A stretch of DNA of 64,000 bases. Source: Pseudonocardia humida. GTDB taxonomy: Bacteria; Actinomycetota; Actinomycetes; Mycobacteriales; Pseudonocardiaceae. Every line of letters starts with the position of its first letter. The first letter of the stretch is position 1. The stretch lies in contig NZ_JAGSOV010000006.1 in assembly GCF_023898865.1 (NCBI RefSeq), forward strand, positions 1-64,000, read 5' to 3'. Under the pieces are notes generated by a model. The model was not told the origin of the DNA and ran no database searches. It was given only the letters and a program-made list of their open reading frames with translations. Below are positions 10,042 to 18,421 of this stretch, piece by piece. The translations under genes were made by a program, and so were the position numbers.

Positions 10042-11017
10042 AGAACACCCAGAACCTCGAGACCAGGAAGTTGGCCGCGGTCAGCACGCCGACGATGAGC
10101 AGCAGCACCCAGGCCAGCGCCGAGGCGTAGCCCATGTCGAAGTTGCCGAAGCCGCGCAGGTACAGGTAGAGCGTGTAGAAGAGAGTCGAGTCGGCCGGGC
10201 TGCCGCGACCGCTGCTGATCACGAACGCCTGGGTGAACGACTGGAACGACCCGATCAGCTGCAGCACCAGGTTGAAGAAGATGATCGGGCTGAGCAGCGG
10301 CAGCGTGATCGAGAAGAACCGCCGCAGGGCGCCCGCGCCGTCGATGGCCGCGGCCTCGTAGTACATCTGCGGGATCTGCCGCAGCCCGGCCAGGAAGATC
10401 ACCATCGGCGAGCCGAACGTCCAGACGTTCAGGATGATGATCGTGCCCAGGGCGTAGTCCGGGTCGGACACCCAGCCGGGCAGGTCGGTGAAGCCCAGGT
10501 TCTCCAGGGCGGCGTTGATCAGCCCCTCGGCGCCGAACATCTGCCGCCACAGCACCGCGATGGCCACGCTGGCCCCGAGCAGCGAGGGCAGGTAGTAGAC
10601 CGAGCGGTAGAACGCCAGTCCCCGCAGGCCCTTGTCCAGGGCCAGCGCCAGCGCCAGCGCGAAGGCCAGCTGCAGCGGCACCGAGACGAACACGTAGACG
10701 AACGTGACCTGCAGCGACTGGTAGAAGCGCGGATCGGTGACCATCCGCTCGTAGTTGTCCAGGCCGGTCCACTCGGGCGGGGCGAGCAGGCTGTAGTCGG
10801 TGAACGACAGGTAGAGCGAGCCCAGGATCGGGCCGATGGTGATGAGCGCGAGCCCGATGAACCAGGGCGCCAGGAAGAGGTAGGCCACCTTCCGCTCGCC
10901 CACCTGGGGCAGTCGCCACCGGCGGCGCCGGGCCGGGGCGGGCGGCGATGCGGACCGCGGCGGCGGGTGCGCGGGCACCGCGGCCGGGGTCCGGGTCTCG
11001 TCACTGAGCTCGGTCAT
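10028..11017 (-). CDS. Carbohydrate ABC transporter permease, MalF type
   Basis: A proline/arginine-rich cytoplasmic N-terminus (about 40 residues) precedes the hydrophobic AYLFLAPWFIGLALITIGP and at least five further helices. The EAA loop is YYEAAAIDGAGALRRFFSIT, and TLFYTLYLYLRGF is typical of CUT1 MalF-like subunits. I chose ATG 11017 because AGAGG stands five bases upstream; GTG 11023 is in frame. This is the first gene of the leftward operon, and its upstream region carries a LacI-type operator at 11069-11080. Confidence 0.9.
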   Translation of the reverse strand: MTELSDETRTPAAVPAHPPPRSASPPAPARRRRWRLPQVGERKVAYLFLAPWFIGLALITIGPILGSLYLSFTDYSLLAPPEWTGLDNYERMVTDPRFYQSLQVTFVYVFVSVPLQLAFALALALALDKGLRGLAFYRSVYYLPSLLGASVAIAVLWRQMFGAEGLINAALENLGFTDLPGWVSDPDYALGTIIILNVWTFGSPMVIFLAGLRQIPQMYYEAAAIDGAGALRRFFSITLPLLSPIIFFNLVLQLIGSFQSFTQAFVISSGRGSPADSTLFYTLYLYLRGFGNFDMGYASALAWVLLLIVGVLTAANFLVSRFWVFYGDD

Positions 11018-11068
11018 CGTCACCTCTCGCCCGGGGCGGGGGCCCGGGAGCGGTAGCGGGAGGGGCGG

Positions 11069-11080
11069 GCAAGCGCTTTC
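11069..11080. promoter_or_regulatory. LacI-type operator, left copy
   Basis: The sequence GCAAGCGCTTTC contains the palindrome AAGCGCTT, the classic half-site geometry of LacI/CcpA-type repressors. It lies about 50 bases upstream of the permease operon. A near-identical copy, GCAACCGCTTTC, lies 165 bases away on the side of the divergent operon that encodes a LacI-family protein. Confidence 0.6.
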
Positions 11081-11233
11081 TAGCGAAGCCGTCCGCGGGT
11101 CGCCTTGTCAACAGGCCACCGATCGCGGTGATCGTCTGTACGGCCGTTCCACGCTGGGTTGAGGCGGTCTGAGCTGGACTTATCCCGGACAGGTCACGAT
11201 CTGGAATCCGGAGTGTCTCCGAGGAAGTGGTTG

Positions 11234-11245
11234 GCAACCGCTTTC
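11234..11245. promoter_or_regulatory. LacI-type operator, right copy
   Basis: GCAACCGCTTTC matches the left copy at 11 of 12 positions. It lies about 50 bases before ATG 11296. Its position argues against the upstream in-frame GTG at 11227 being a real start, because that codon would put the operator inside coding sequence. Paired operators could allow looping across the divergent gap. Confidence 0.6.
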
Positions 11246-11295
11246 CCGATCGGTACCGTCCCGGCCCGGACGCCCGTCGAGGAGGACCGCAGCGC

Positions 11296-12465
11296 ATGCC
11301 CCCATCCCACCCGTCCCCCGCCCGGGTCCTGCTGGTCGGGGCGCACGGCCACGGCCGCTGGCACCTGCGCAACCTGGACCGCCTCCGCCGCGCGGGCGCC
11401 CCCGTGCGGCTGGCCGGCGTCTGCGAGCCGCGGCCGCTGGCCGACGACCAGCTCGCGCTCGTCGGCGGGGTGCCCACCGGCCCGCACCTGACCGAGCTGC
11501 TCGACGCGGTCCGGCCCGAGGTCACCGTGGTCTGCACCCCGATCCCCACCCACGTCGACATCGCCCTCGCCGCCGCCCGCGCGGGCTCGCACGTGCTGCT
11601 GGAGAAGCCGCCGACGCCGAGCCGGGCGGAGTTCGGCCGGCTCGTCCGGGGCGTCGCCGCCACCGGCCGGGCGTGCCAGGTGGGCTTCCAGAGCCTCGGC
11701 TCGGCCGCGCTGGCGCACGTGCGCGCCCTCGCGACCGGTGGCGCGATCGGCGAGGTGCGCGGCATCGGCGCCGCCGGGGCCTGGGTGCGCGACCACGCGT
11801 ACTGGGCGCGCTCCCCCTGGGCCGGGCGGCGCAGGCTCGACGGCACCGACGTCGTCGACGGCGCGCTGACCAACCCCTTCGCGCACGCCACCGCCACCGC
11901 GCTGGCCATCGACGGCTCCGGTGCCGACCCGCTGCGCGACGTGCGCGTCGAGCTGTACCGGGCCAACCCGATCGAGGCCGACGACACGGCCTGCGCGCGG
12001 CTCACCACGGCCCGCGGCACCCCGGTCGTCGTCGCGGTCACGCTCTGCGCCGAGCGCCACCACGAGCCCTTCGTCGTCGTGCACGGCAGCCGGGGCCGGA
12101 TCGTCCTGCACTACAAGAGCGACACCGTCCGGCTGGAGGCCGACGACCACGTGACCGTCACCGAGCACCCCGCGACCGACCTGCTGGAGAACCTGGTCGC
12201 GCACACCCGGGACCCGGCGGTGGCGCTGCTGGCGCCGCTGCCGGCCACCGCGGCATTCACCGATGTCGTCGAGGCGGTGCGGGTGGCGCCCGACCCGCGC
12301 CCGATCGGGCCCGGGCACCACCGCACCGACACCACCGGCCCGCACCCGCGCGAGGTGGTTCCCGGGATCGACGCCGCGGTCGAGCGGGCCGCCGCCGAGC
12401 TGGCCCCGTTCTCCGAGCTCGACCTGGCGTGGGCCGCCCCGGCCGTGGCGGTGCCCCGTGGCTGA
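11296..12465 (+). CDS. Gfo/Idh/MocA family oxidoreductase (3 of 3)
   Basis: The N-terminal fold begins RVLLVGAHGHGRWHLRNLD and the signature AGSHVLLEKPPTPSR contains the EKP lysine. DVVDGALTNPFAHATATALAI replaces the usual GGxxxDxxxHxxD catalytic segment: a histidine is kept but the surrounding pattern is atypical. The 389-residue length is normal. ATG 11296 has GGAGGA ten bases upstream. The next gene overlaps its 3-prime end by eight bases. Co-occurrence with a DUF6807 protein and a LacI regulator suggests it works on the same sugar derivative as the divergent operon. Confidence 0.82.
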   Translation: MPPSHPSPARVLLVGAHGHGRWHLRNLDRLRRAGAPVRLAGVCEPRPLADDQLALVGGVPTGPHLTELLDAVRPEVTVVCTPIPTHVDIALAAARAGSHVLLEKPPTPSRAEFGRLVRGVAATGRACQVGFQSLGSAALAHVRALATGGAIGEVRGIGAAGAWVRDHAYWARSPWAGRRRLDGTDVVDGALTNPFAHATATALAIDGSGADPLRDVRVELYRANPIEADDTACARLTTARGTPVVVAVTLCAERHHEPFVVVHGSRGRIVLHYKSDTVRLEADDHVTVTEHPATDLLENLVAHTRDPAVALLAPLPATAAFTDVVEAVRVAPDPRPIGPGHHRTDTTGPHPREVVPGIDAAVERAAAELAPFSELDLAWAAPAVAVPRG

Positions 12466-13354
12466 GCTGGCCGAGCTGCGCGTGGCCGGGCGCGCCGTGG
12501 CCACCTACGTCGACGGCGCCGAGCTCGACCCCGTGCTCGCGCCCCGCCCGCACCTGCACCCGGTGCGCACGCTGGGCGGACGCGTCGTCAGCGACGCCGT
12601 GCCCGCGGACCACCGCTGGCACCTCGGCGTCGGCGTCGCGGTGCAGGACGTCGACGGGGGCAACTTCTGGGGCGGGCGCACCTACGTGCGCGGGCAGGGC
12701 TACACCTGGCGCGACGACCACGGCCGGATCGAGCACGCCGGCTTCGACGCCCGCGACGCGAGCGGCTTCGTCGAGCGGCTGCGCTGGGTGGCGGCGCGCG
12801 GTGAGGTCCTGCTGCACGAGCGGCGCACGGTCACCACCCGCAGGTGGGTCGACCGGGACGCCGACGGCTGGGAGCTGGAGCTGGTCACCGAGCTGGCCAA
12901 CGCCACGGACCGGACGCTGCGGCTGGGCAGCCCGGCCACCAACGGGCGCACCGGCGCCGGCTACGGGGGCCTGTTCTGGCGGCTGCCGCCGGCCACCGCG
13001 CCGGAGGTGCGCGCGGGCGGCGCCGCCGAGGACGCGGTCGGCGAGGCCGCGGTGCACGGGGTGGTCGCGCCCTGGCTGGCCTGGACCGAGCGCGGGCCCG
13101 ACCCGTTCACCCTGGCGCTGGTCGGCACCGGCGCGGCCACCGCGGCCGACCCGTGGTTCGTGCGGGTCGAGGGCTACCCCGGGATCGGCTCCCAGCTGGC
13201 CGCCGACGACCCCGTCGCGGTGGCGCCGGGAAGTACGGTCAGCCGAGGGTGGTGCGCCCTGGTGGCGGAAGGATCACTGAACCAGGCGGCGGTATCGCGC
13301 TGGGCTCGAACGCACCGCCCGGACGCGGTCGGTGTGCCATACCCTCCGCGGTGA
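12458..13354 (+). CDS. DUF6807 / PmoA-like family protein
   Basis: The 298-residue product resembles the DUF6807 (PmoA-like) family: HLHPVRTLGGRVVSDAVP followed by DHRWHLGVGVAVQDVDGGNF, then a beta-rich body with FWGGRTYVRGQGY and GRTGAGYGGLFWRLP. These proteins are named after methane monooxygenase only by early annotation. They usually sit in sugar-degradation clusters beside Gfo/Idh/MocA dehydrogenases and look like beta-sandwich, aldose-epimerase-like proteins. The GTG start at 12458 overlaps the upstream stop (GTGGCTGA), so translation is coupled. A role on a keto-glycoside is inferred from context only. Confidence 0.65.
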   Translation: MAELAELRVAGRAVATYVDGAELDPVLAPRPHLHPVRTLGGRVVSDAVPADHRWHLGVGVAVQDVDGGNFWGGRTYVRGQGYTWRDDHGRIEHAGFDARDASGFVERLRWVAARGEVLLHERRTVTTRRWVDRDADGWELELVTELANATDRTLRLGSPATNGRTGAGYGGLFWRLPPATAPEVRAGGAAEDAVGEAAVHGVVAPWLAWTERGPDPFTLALVGTGAATAADPWFVRVEGYPGIGSQLAADDPVAVAPGSTVSRGWCALVAEGSLNQAAVSRWARTHRPDAVGVPYPPR

Positions 13355-13413
13355 ACGGGATCGACCGGCCCGGGGACCACGGGGGTGGCCGGATCGGCGG
13401 GGAAGGGGGATCC

Positions 13414-14502
13414 GTGGCCGAGCCCGCAGAACCCACCGAGACAGCAGAGCCCGCCCCCGGCACCGATCCCTCCCCGCGCCGCGGCCCGGTCCGGCTGGCC
13501 GAGGTCGCCGCCGCGGCCGGGGTGTCGCTGGCCACCGCGTCCCGCGTGCTCAACGGCAGCCACCGCTCGGTCGGCGAGCCGCACCGCGGCCGGGTGCTGG
13601 CCGCGGCCGCCGAGCTCGGCTACCGGGCCAACCCGCACGCGCAGGCGATCGCGCGCGGGGCCAGCAACATCGTCGGGCTCGTCGTGCACGACATCTCCGA
13701 CCCGTACTTCTCCGCGATCGCCGACGGCGTCATGCGCCAGTGCGAGCAGCGCGGGCTGGTCGTGGTCATGGCCAGCACCCGCCGCGACCCGGAGCGCGAG
13801 CTGGACTACGTGGCCACGCTGCGCGCCCAGCGGGCCCGCGCGGTGATCATCGTGGGCAGCCGGACCCGCAGCCGCGACCTGACCGCGCGGCTGGCCAAGG
13901 AGCTCGCCGGGTTCAGCGAGTCGGGCGGGCGGGTCGCGTGCATCAGCCAGAACCGGCTGGGCACGCACACCGTGCTGGTGCAGAACCGGGCCGGTGCCCG
14001 CGAGCTCGCCCGCGAGCTCGCCCGACTCGGGCACCGCCGCCTCGCCGTGCTGACCGGACCACCCGAGCTGCTCACCGCGCGCGACCGGCACGCGGGCTTC
14101 GTCGAGGGCCTGCGCGATTCGGGCCTGCCCGACGAGGCCGTGCGCGCGGTGCCCGGTCCGTTCACCCGCGACGGCGGCTACGCGGCCGCGACCGAACTGG
14201 TCACCGCCGGGCTCGACGTGACCTGCGTGTTCGCCGTGAACGACGTGATGGCCGTCGGCGCGATGGCCGCCTTCCGCGACCACGGGCTGGCCATCCCGCA
14301 GGACGTGTCGGTGGCCGGCTTCGACGACATCCGCACGCTGCGCGACCTCGTGCCCTCGCTGACCACGGTCGGGCTGCCGCTGGAGGAGATGGGCGAGCGC
14401 GCGGCCGCGCTGGCCCTGGACACCGAACCCGGCGAGCGGCCCCGCACCGTGCGGGTGCGCGGTGAGGTGGTGCTGCGCGACAGCACCAGCCGGGTGCGCT
14501 GA
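13414..14502 (+). CDS. LacI-family transcriptional regulator of the sugar locus
   Basis: The DNA-binding helix-turn-helix and hinge helix read VRLAEVAAAAGVSLATASRV and then LNGS, the textbook LacI pattern. A periplasmic-binding-protein-like effector domain follows (NIVGLVVHDISDPYFSAIAD, CVFAVNDVMAVGAM, VSVAGFDDI). The product is 362 residues from GTG 13414, preceded by an AG-rich stretch. GTG 13351, which overlaps the previous stop as GTGA, is an alternative start adding 21 residues. It is the likely reader of the two operators at 11069 and 11234, and probably releases them when a sugar or derivative binds. Confidence 0.92.
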   Translation: MAEPAEPTETAEPAPGTDPSPRRGPVRLAEVAAAAGVSLATASRVLNGSHRSVGEPHRGRVLAAAAELGYRANPHAQAIARGASNIVGLVVHDISDPYFSAIADGVMRQCEQRGLVVVMASTRRDPERELDYVATLRAQRARAVIIVGSRTRSRDLTARLAKELAGFSESGGRVACISQNRLGTHTVLVQNRAGARELARELARLGHRRLAVLTGPPELLTARDRHAGFVEGLRDSGLPDEAVRAVPGPFTRDGGYAAATELVTAGLDVTCVFAVNDVMAVGAMAAFRDHGLAIPQDVSVAGFDDIRTLRDLVPSLTTVGLPLEEMGERAAALALDTEPGERPRTVRVRGEVVLRDSTSRVR

Positions 14503-14557
14503 GTCGGCGCTGAGTCGGACGACGACCGACCGGGGTCGCGCGTACTACGTTCTGTGC

Positions 14558-15379
14558 ATGCCGCTGCACGCTCGCGACGTCATGTCCAGCCGCGTCGTCA
14601 CCGCCCGGCCGGAGGACGACCTCGCCCGCACGGTGCACCGGATGACCGAGCTGGGCTACAGCTCGCTGCCGGTGGTCGACGCGCGGTTCCGCCTGGTCGG
14701 GATCGTCAGCCTGCTCGACGTGCTGCGCCACCGCGAGGACGGCGGCGAGGACTCGGCGGTGGTCGGCGCGGTGATGAACCCCGAGGTGCTGTCCATGCCG
14801 CCGCGGGCGAGCCTGGCCCTGGTCGCCCACCGCCTGCGCACCTACGGCGAGCTGCGGGTGATGCCCATCGTGGAGCGGGGGGTGCTGGTCGGCGTGGTCA
14901 CCCGCAGCGACCTGCTGCGCGTGCGCTCCCGGCCCGGCGCGCTGTCCCGGCTCGCCGACCGGCTGCGCGGCGCGTTGCCCGCCGAGGTCGCCCCCACCCG
15001 CCGCAGCACCGCCCGACCCGACGCCGCCCACGTCCGCGACGCCATGACCAGCGACGTCCTCACGGCGACCGCCGCGGACCCGGCCGACGAGACCGCGGCC
15101 CGGCTGGTCGCCGAGCGGTTGACCTCGCTGCCCGTCGTCGACGATGAGGGCAAGCTGGTCGGAGTGGTCAGCGAGGCCGACCTGCTGGGCGACGAGCCGC
15201 TGTCCCGGCGCACGGGGCGCACGGTGGGCGCGGTCATGACCCGCGACGTCATCACCCTCGACCCGGACGACACCATCGGGCACGCCCGCCTGCTCGTCGC
15301 CGAGCACGGGCTGCGGGTGGTCCCGGTCGTCAGCGAGGGCACGCTGGTCGGTGTGCTGAGCCGCAACGACCTGGTGTGA
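14558..15379 (+). CDS. Four-CBS-domain protein
   Basis: The 273-residue protein is made of four CBS motifs: two before a basic linker (about residues 8-125) and two after it (about 155-270). Each shows the DVMxxxVxTxxPxD and LPVVDxxxxLVGIVSxxDLL pattern. CBS pairs bind adenine nucleotides and act as energy sensors. No catalytic domain is attached, so this is a stand-alone regulator of unknown partner. The convergent YihY gene ends only nine bases downstream. Confidence 0.88.
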   Translation: MPLHARDVMSSRVVTARPEDDLARTVHRMTELGYSSLPVVDARFRLVGIVSLLDVLRHREDGGEDSAVVGAVMNPEVLSMPPRASLALVAHRLRTYGELRVMPIVERGVLVGVVTRSDLLRVRSRPGALSRLADRLRGALPAEVAPTRRSTARPDAAHVRDAMTSDVLTATAADPADETAARLVAERLTSLPVVDDEGKLVGVVSEADLLGDEPLSRRTGRTVGAVMTRDVITLDPDDTIGHARLLVAEHGLRVVPVVSEGTLVGVLSRNDLV

Positions 15380-15388
15380 GGGACGGGG

Positions 15389-16384
15389 TCAACCGTCGCG
15401 GTCCCGCCCCTCCGGTGGGTCGTCCGGTCCGCGGAAGCTCACCTCGATCTCCTCGGACTCGCGGTAGCGCTGCGACGTCGCGTAGGAGGTGTAGCTGCGC
15501 CGGTCGGCCCGGGTGAGGTCGACGTCCTCGATGAAGGGGCCCAGCAGCGCCCGCGGCCACAGGCGCCCGGCCACGACGGCGTTGAGCTCGGCGGACAGCA
15601 CCACGACCACCGCGGCGAGGTAGATCCAGGCCAGCAGCCCGAGCACGATGGCGAACAGGCCGTACACCTGGGTCGACCCGCGGAGTTGGCCGTCGACGTA
15701 GGCGGTGCCCACCGCCTGCAGCACCTGCCAGCCGACCGCGGCCAGCAGGGCCCCCGGCACCACCTCGCGCACCGTCACCGCCCGCACGGTGAGCGCCCGG
15801 AAGGCGACGATGTACAGCCCGCAGTTGACCGCGACGGACAGCACCACGACTCCTACGCGCACCACCGGGCCGAACCGCTCGCCGAACCCGCCGACCACGG
15901 TGAGCGCGGTGGTGAGCAGCACACCGGCGCCGAGCAGCCCGAGCATCGCCAGGCTGCGCAGCCGGGCCAGGAAGGGGTTGGGCCGCTTGTTCACCGGGAC
16001 GCCCCACACGATGTCGAGGGCGTTCTGGATCGCGACGGCCGCGTTGAGGCCGCCGTACAGCGCGACCACGATGCCGGTGACCAGCCCCCACCCCGAGCCC
16101 CGCAGCGGCTGGGTGCCGCTGGTGAGCTGGTCGCCGATGATCGGGAACTGGGCCAGCGCGCTGTCGATCAGCTGCTGCTGCAGCTCGGGGTGGCCGGGCA
16201 GCACGAACCCCAGCACCGTGGCCATGATCAGCAGCAGCGGGAACAGCGACAGGAAGCCGTAGTAGGTGATCAGGGCGGCCAGGTAGGCGCCCTGGTCGTC
16301 GGCGAACTTGTAGACCACCGCGAGCGGCAGGCCCAGCCACTTGTGCTTGCGCTGATAGCGGTCGAGCGCCCCGAGCATCCCCAC
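15389..16384 (-). CDS. YihY/BrkB family inner-membrane protein
   Basis: The protein has the family N-terminus DDQGAYLAALITYYGFLSLFP and LLLIMATVLGF, and about six membrane helices ending in YGLFAIVLGLLAWIYLAAVVV and LSAELNAV. The hydrophilic tail is acidic. This family was once called RNase BN, wrongly, and its transport role is still unclear. GTG 16384 is the first usable start in the frame, but no good Shine-Dalgarno precedes it. ATG 16378 two codons later is equally likely. Confidence 0.88.
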   Translation of the reverse strand: MGMLGALDRYQRKHKWLGLPLAVVYKFADDQGAYLAALITYYGFLSLFPLLLIMATVLGFVLPGHPELQQQLIDSALAQFPIIGDQLTSGTQPLRGSGWGLVTGIVVALYGGLNAAVAIQNALDIVWGVPVNKRPNPFLARLRSLAMLGLLGAGVLLTTALTVVGGFGERFGPVVRVGVVVLSVAVNCGLYIVAFRALTVRAVTVREVVPGALLAAVGWQVLQAVGTAYVDGQLRGSTQVYGLFAIVLGLLAWIYLAAVVVVLSAELNAVVAGRLWPRALLGPFIEDVDLTRADRRSYTSYATSQRYRESEEIEVSFRGPDDPPEGRDRDG

Positions 16385-16553
16385 GCCGCGCGGGTACCCG
16401 ATCGGGTGGCTCTCCAGCGCCCGCAGGACCGACGATCGGGACAGGATCGAGTCGACGTGCCGTCCTCGCTGCGGTCACCCGTCCTTGCCGCCGGATAGTG
16501 CAATCCGCCATACTGCGTCCTGCATCAACGTGAGGATCGGTCGGAGGTGGGGT

Positions 16554-17180
16554 GTGCACTTGCGTCGGGCCGACCGGGACCTGCCCGCCCTGACCGTGCT
16601 CGCGCTGCTGCTCACCGGGCCGCGGCACGCCTACGAGATGCACCGGCTGATCGTCGACACCCACAAGGACTTCGTCACCGGCCTGCCCCGCAGCATGTAC
16701 CACGCCGTCGACCGGCTCCTGCGCGACGGCCTCATCGCGGTGCACGACGTGCGGCGCGAGGGCCCGCGCCCGGAGCGCACGGTGTACGCGCTCACCGACG
16801 CCGGGCGCGCCGCGCTGGCCGACCGGGTCCGCCGGCTGCTCGCCGTCCCGGACGCCGACGCCACGCTGTTCGTCGCCGCGCTGTCGTTCATCGGCGTGCT
16901 GTCGCGCGAGCAGGCGCTCACCGCGCTGCTCGCCCGGCTGGAGGTCCTCGCCGCCCGGCTGCGCGGCCTGGAGGAGGGCCTGGCCACCGTGCCCGCGGCC
17001 GTGCCCCGGCTGCTGCTCGTGGAGAGCGAGTTCGAACGGGCCCGCCTCGGCGCCGAGCACGACTGGGTGGCCGCGTTCGTCGCGGAAGTGCGCGCCGGCT
17101 CGCCCGCCTGGCCCGACGAGGACGGCGCGGCGTTCGCCGGCCTGGTCGACCTCCTGCCCGAGGGGCGGCGCATGGGCTGA
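16554..17180 (+). CDS. PadR-family transcriptional regulator
   Basis: The winged helix starts ALTVLALLLTGPRHAYEMHR and runs through SMYHAVDRLLRDGLIAVHDV and RTVYALTDAGRAAL, the standard PadR pattern. A helical C-terminal dimerisation region (Vir-like) follows from about residue 100. GTG 16554 has GGAGG six bases before it. The next two genes, an SgcJ/SnoaL-like protein and an NAD(P)-binding protein, follow on the same strand after 160 bases and may be its targets. Confidence 0.85.
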   Translation: MHLRRADRDLPALTVLALLLTGPRHAYEMHRLIVDTHKDFVTGLPRSMYHAVDRLLRDGLIAVHDVRREGPRPERTVYALTDAGRAALADRVRRLLAVPDADATLFVAALSFIGVLSREQALTALLARLEVLAARLRGLEEGLATVPAAVPRLLLVESEFERARLGAEHDWVAAFVAEVRAGSPAWPDEDGAAFAGLVDLLPEGRRMG

Positions 17181-17340
17181 CCCGGGCATCGCGACGATGC
17201 AGCGGCCCGGGAGGGGCGCGCCAACGCCCCTCCCGGACCCGGAACCCCGCACGACCGACGCCGCGCACGGCTCACCGGAACAGCACCGCTGAGCGTACGC
17301 GCAGGCGCCGCGACCCTTCACGCTCAGACGGAGGACACCC

Positions 17341-17775
17341 ATGTCCGCACCATCCGCACGCGCTGCCGCCGAGGCGGCGGTCCGCGCCACGCTCGACCGC
17401 CTCGCCGCGGCCTGGAACGCCGGCGACGCCACCGCGTACGGCGCCGGGTTCACCCCCGACGCCACCTACGTCACCTTCGACGGGCACGTGCTCGTCGGCC
17501 GCGACGCCGTCGTCGACGTCCACCGGTGGCTGTTCGACGGCCCGCTCAAGGGCTCCACGATGGGCGCCACGTCCACCGGGGAGGACTCCCCCACCGTCCG
17601 CTTCCTGCGCCCGGACGTCGCGCACGTCCTCACCGCGGGCGCCGTGCGCCCGGCCGACCGGCCCGGGACCACCGCGGACCGCGACTCCGTCCCGTCGTTC
17701 GTGCTGGTCGACGACGGCGACGGCTGGCGGGTCACCGCCTTCCACAACACCCGCCGCCAGGCGGTGGCGCGGTGA
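17341..17775 (+). CDS. SgcJ/EcaC-type SnoaL-like (NTF2-fold) protein
   Basis: The 144-residue protein has the cone-shaped NTF2 fold: AAWNAGDATAYGAGFTPDAT, then YVTFDGHVLVGRDAVVD and LVDDGDGWRVTAFHNT. This corresponds to the DUF4440/SgcJ group of small ligand-binding or isomerase-like proteins. ATG 17341 has GGAGG eight bases upstream. Its stop overlaps the start of the NAD(P)-binding gene (GTGA), so the two are translated together. Confidence 0.8.
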   Translation: MSAPSARAAAEAAVRATLDRLAAAWNAGDATAYGAGFTPDATYVTFDGHVLVGRDAVVDVHRWLFDGPLKGSTMGATSTGEDSPTVRFLRPDVAHVLTAGAVRPADRPGTTADRDSVPSFVLVDDGDGWRVTAFHNTRRQAVAR

Positions 17776-18356
17776 GGCTGCTGGTCGTCGGGGCCGCCGG
17801 GCGCACCGGGCGGCTCGTGCTCGAGCAGGCCGCGGCCCGCGGCCACGAGGTCACCGCGCTGGCGCGGCGCCCGGTCGCCGGCCCGCACGCGATGGTCGTC
17901 GGCGACGCCACCGACCCGACCGTCCTGCCCGCGGCGGTCGCCGGCCAGGACGCGGTGGTCATGGCCGTGGGCGGCAGCGCGATCGTGCGCGCGCTGGCGC
18001 CCGCGATGGCCGACGCCGGGGTGCGCAGGCTGGTCATGACGAGCAGCCGCTCGGTCGTGGCCACGCGGCCGAAGCTGGTGCTCGACCTGGTCTGGTGGCG
18101 CTTCCGCGGGCCCTACGCCGACCTCGCCCGGGCCGAGGGCATGCTCGAGGGCGGTCCGCTGGACTGGAGCGTGGTGCGGGCGACGATGCTCGCCGACGGC
18201 CCGGCGCGGGGTCGGGTGCACACCGACTTCGAGCCCGACGCCACCGGCGGCGACTGGCGGCTCACGCGCGCCGACTACGCCATGGCCCTGCTCGACGTCA
18301 CCGAGGACACCGCGATGGTCCGGCGGGCCGTCGGGGTCGGCGGGCCGAAGGGCTGA
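17772..18356 (+). CDS. NAD(P)H-binding atypical SDR (NmrA/SDR5-like)
   Basis: The start RLLVVGAAGRTGRLVLEQAA has the GxxGxxG nucleotide-binding loop of atypical short-chain dehydrogenases. The 194-residue length and LDWSVVRATMLADGPARG match the SDR5/YwnB-like group, which bind NADPH and often lack the Tyr-Lys pair. GTG 17772 overlaps the previous stop by four bases. A redox or sensing role with the SnoaL-like partner is likely; the substrate is unknown. Confidence 0.8.
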   Translation: MRLLVVGAAGRTGRLVLEQAAARGHEVTALARRPVAGPHAMVVGDATDPTVLPAAVAGQDAVVMAVGGSAIVRALAPAMADAGVRRLVMTSSRSVVATRPKLVLDLVWWRFRGPYADLARAEGMLEGGPLDWSVVRATMLADGPARGRVHTDFEPDATGGDWRLTRADYAMALLDVTEDTAMVRRAVGVGGPKG

Positions 18357-18421
18357 GGTCGCTCCCCCGCCGCGGGCGCCGGAGGCGGAATTCGGCGCCC
18401 GCGGCGGGGGTTGGCCCGGAC

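Noticed and set aside
11227..11295. GTG 11227 as start of the third Gfo/Idh/MocA gene
   Set aside because: It would place the LacI-type operator inside the coding region, and GGAGGA before ATG 11296 is better.
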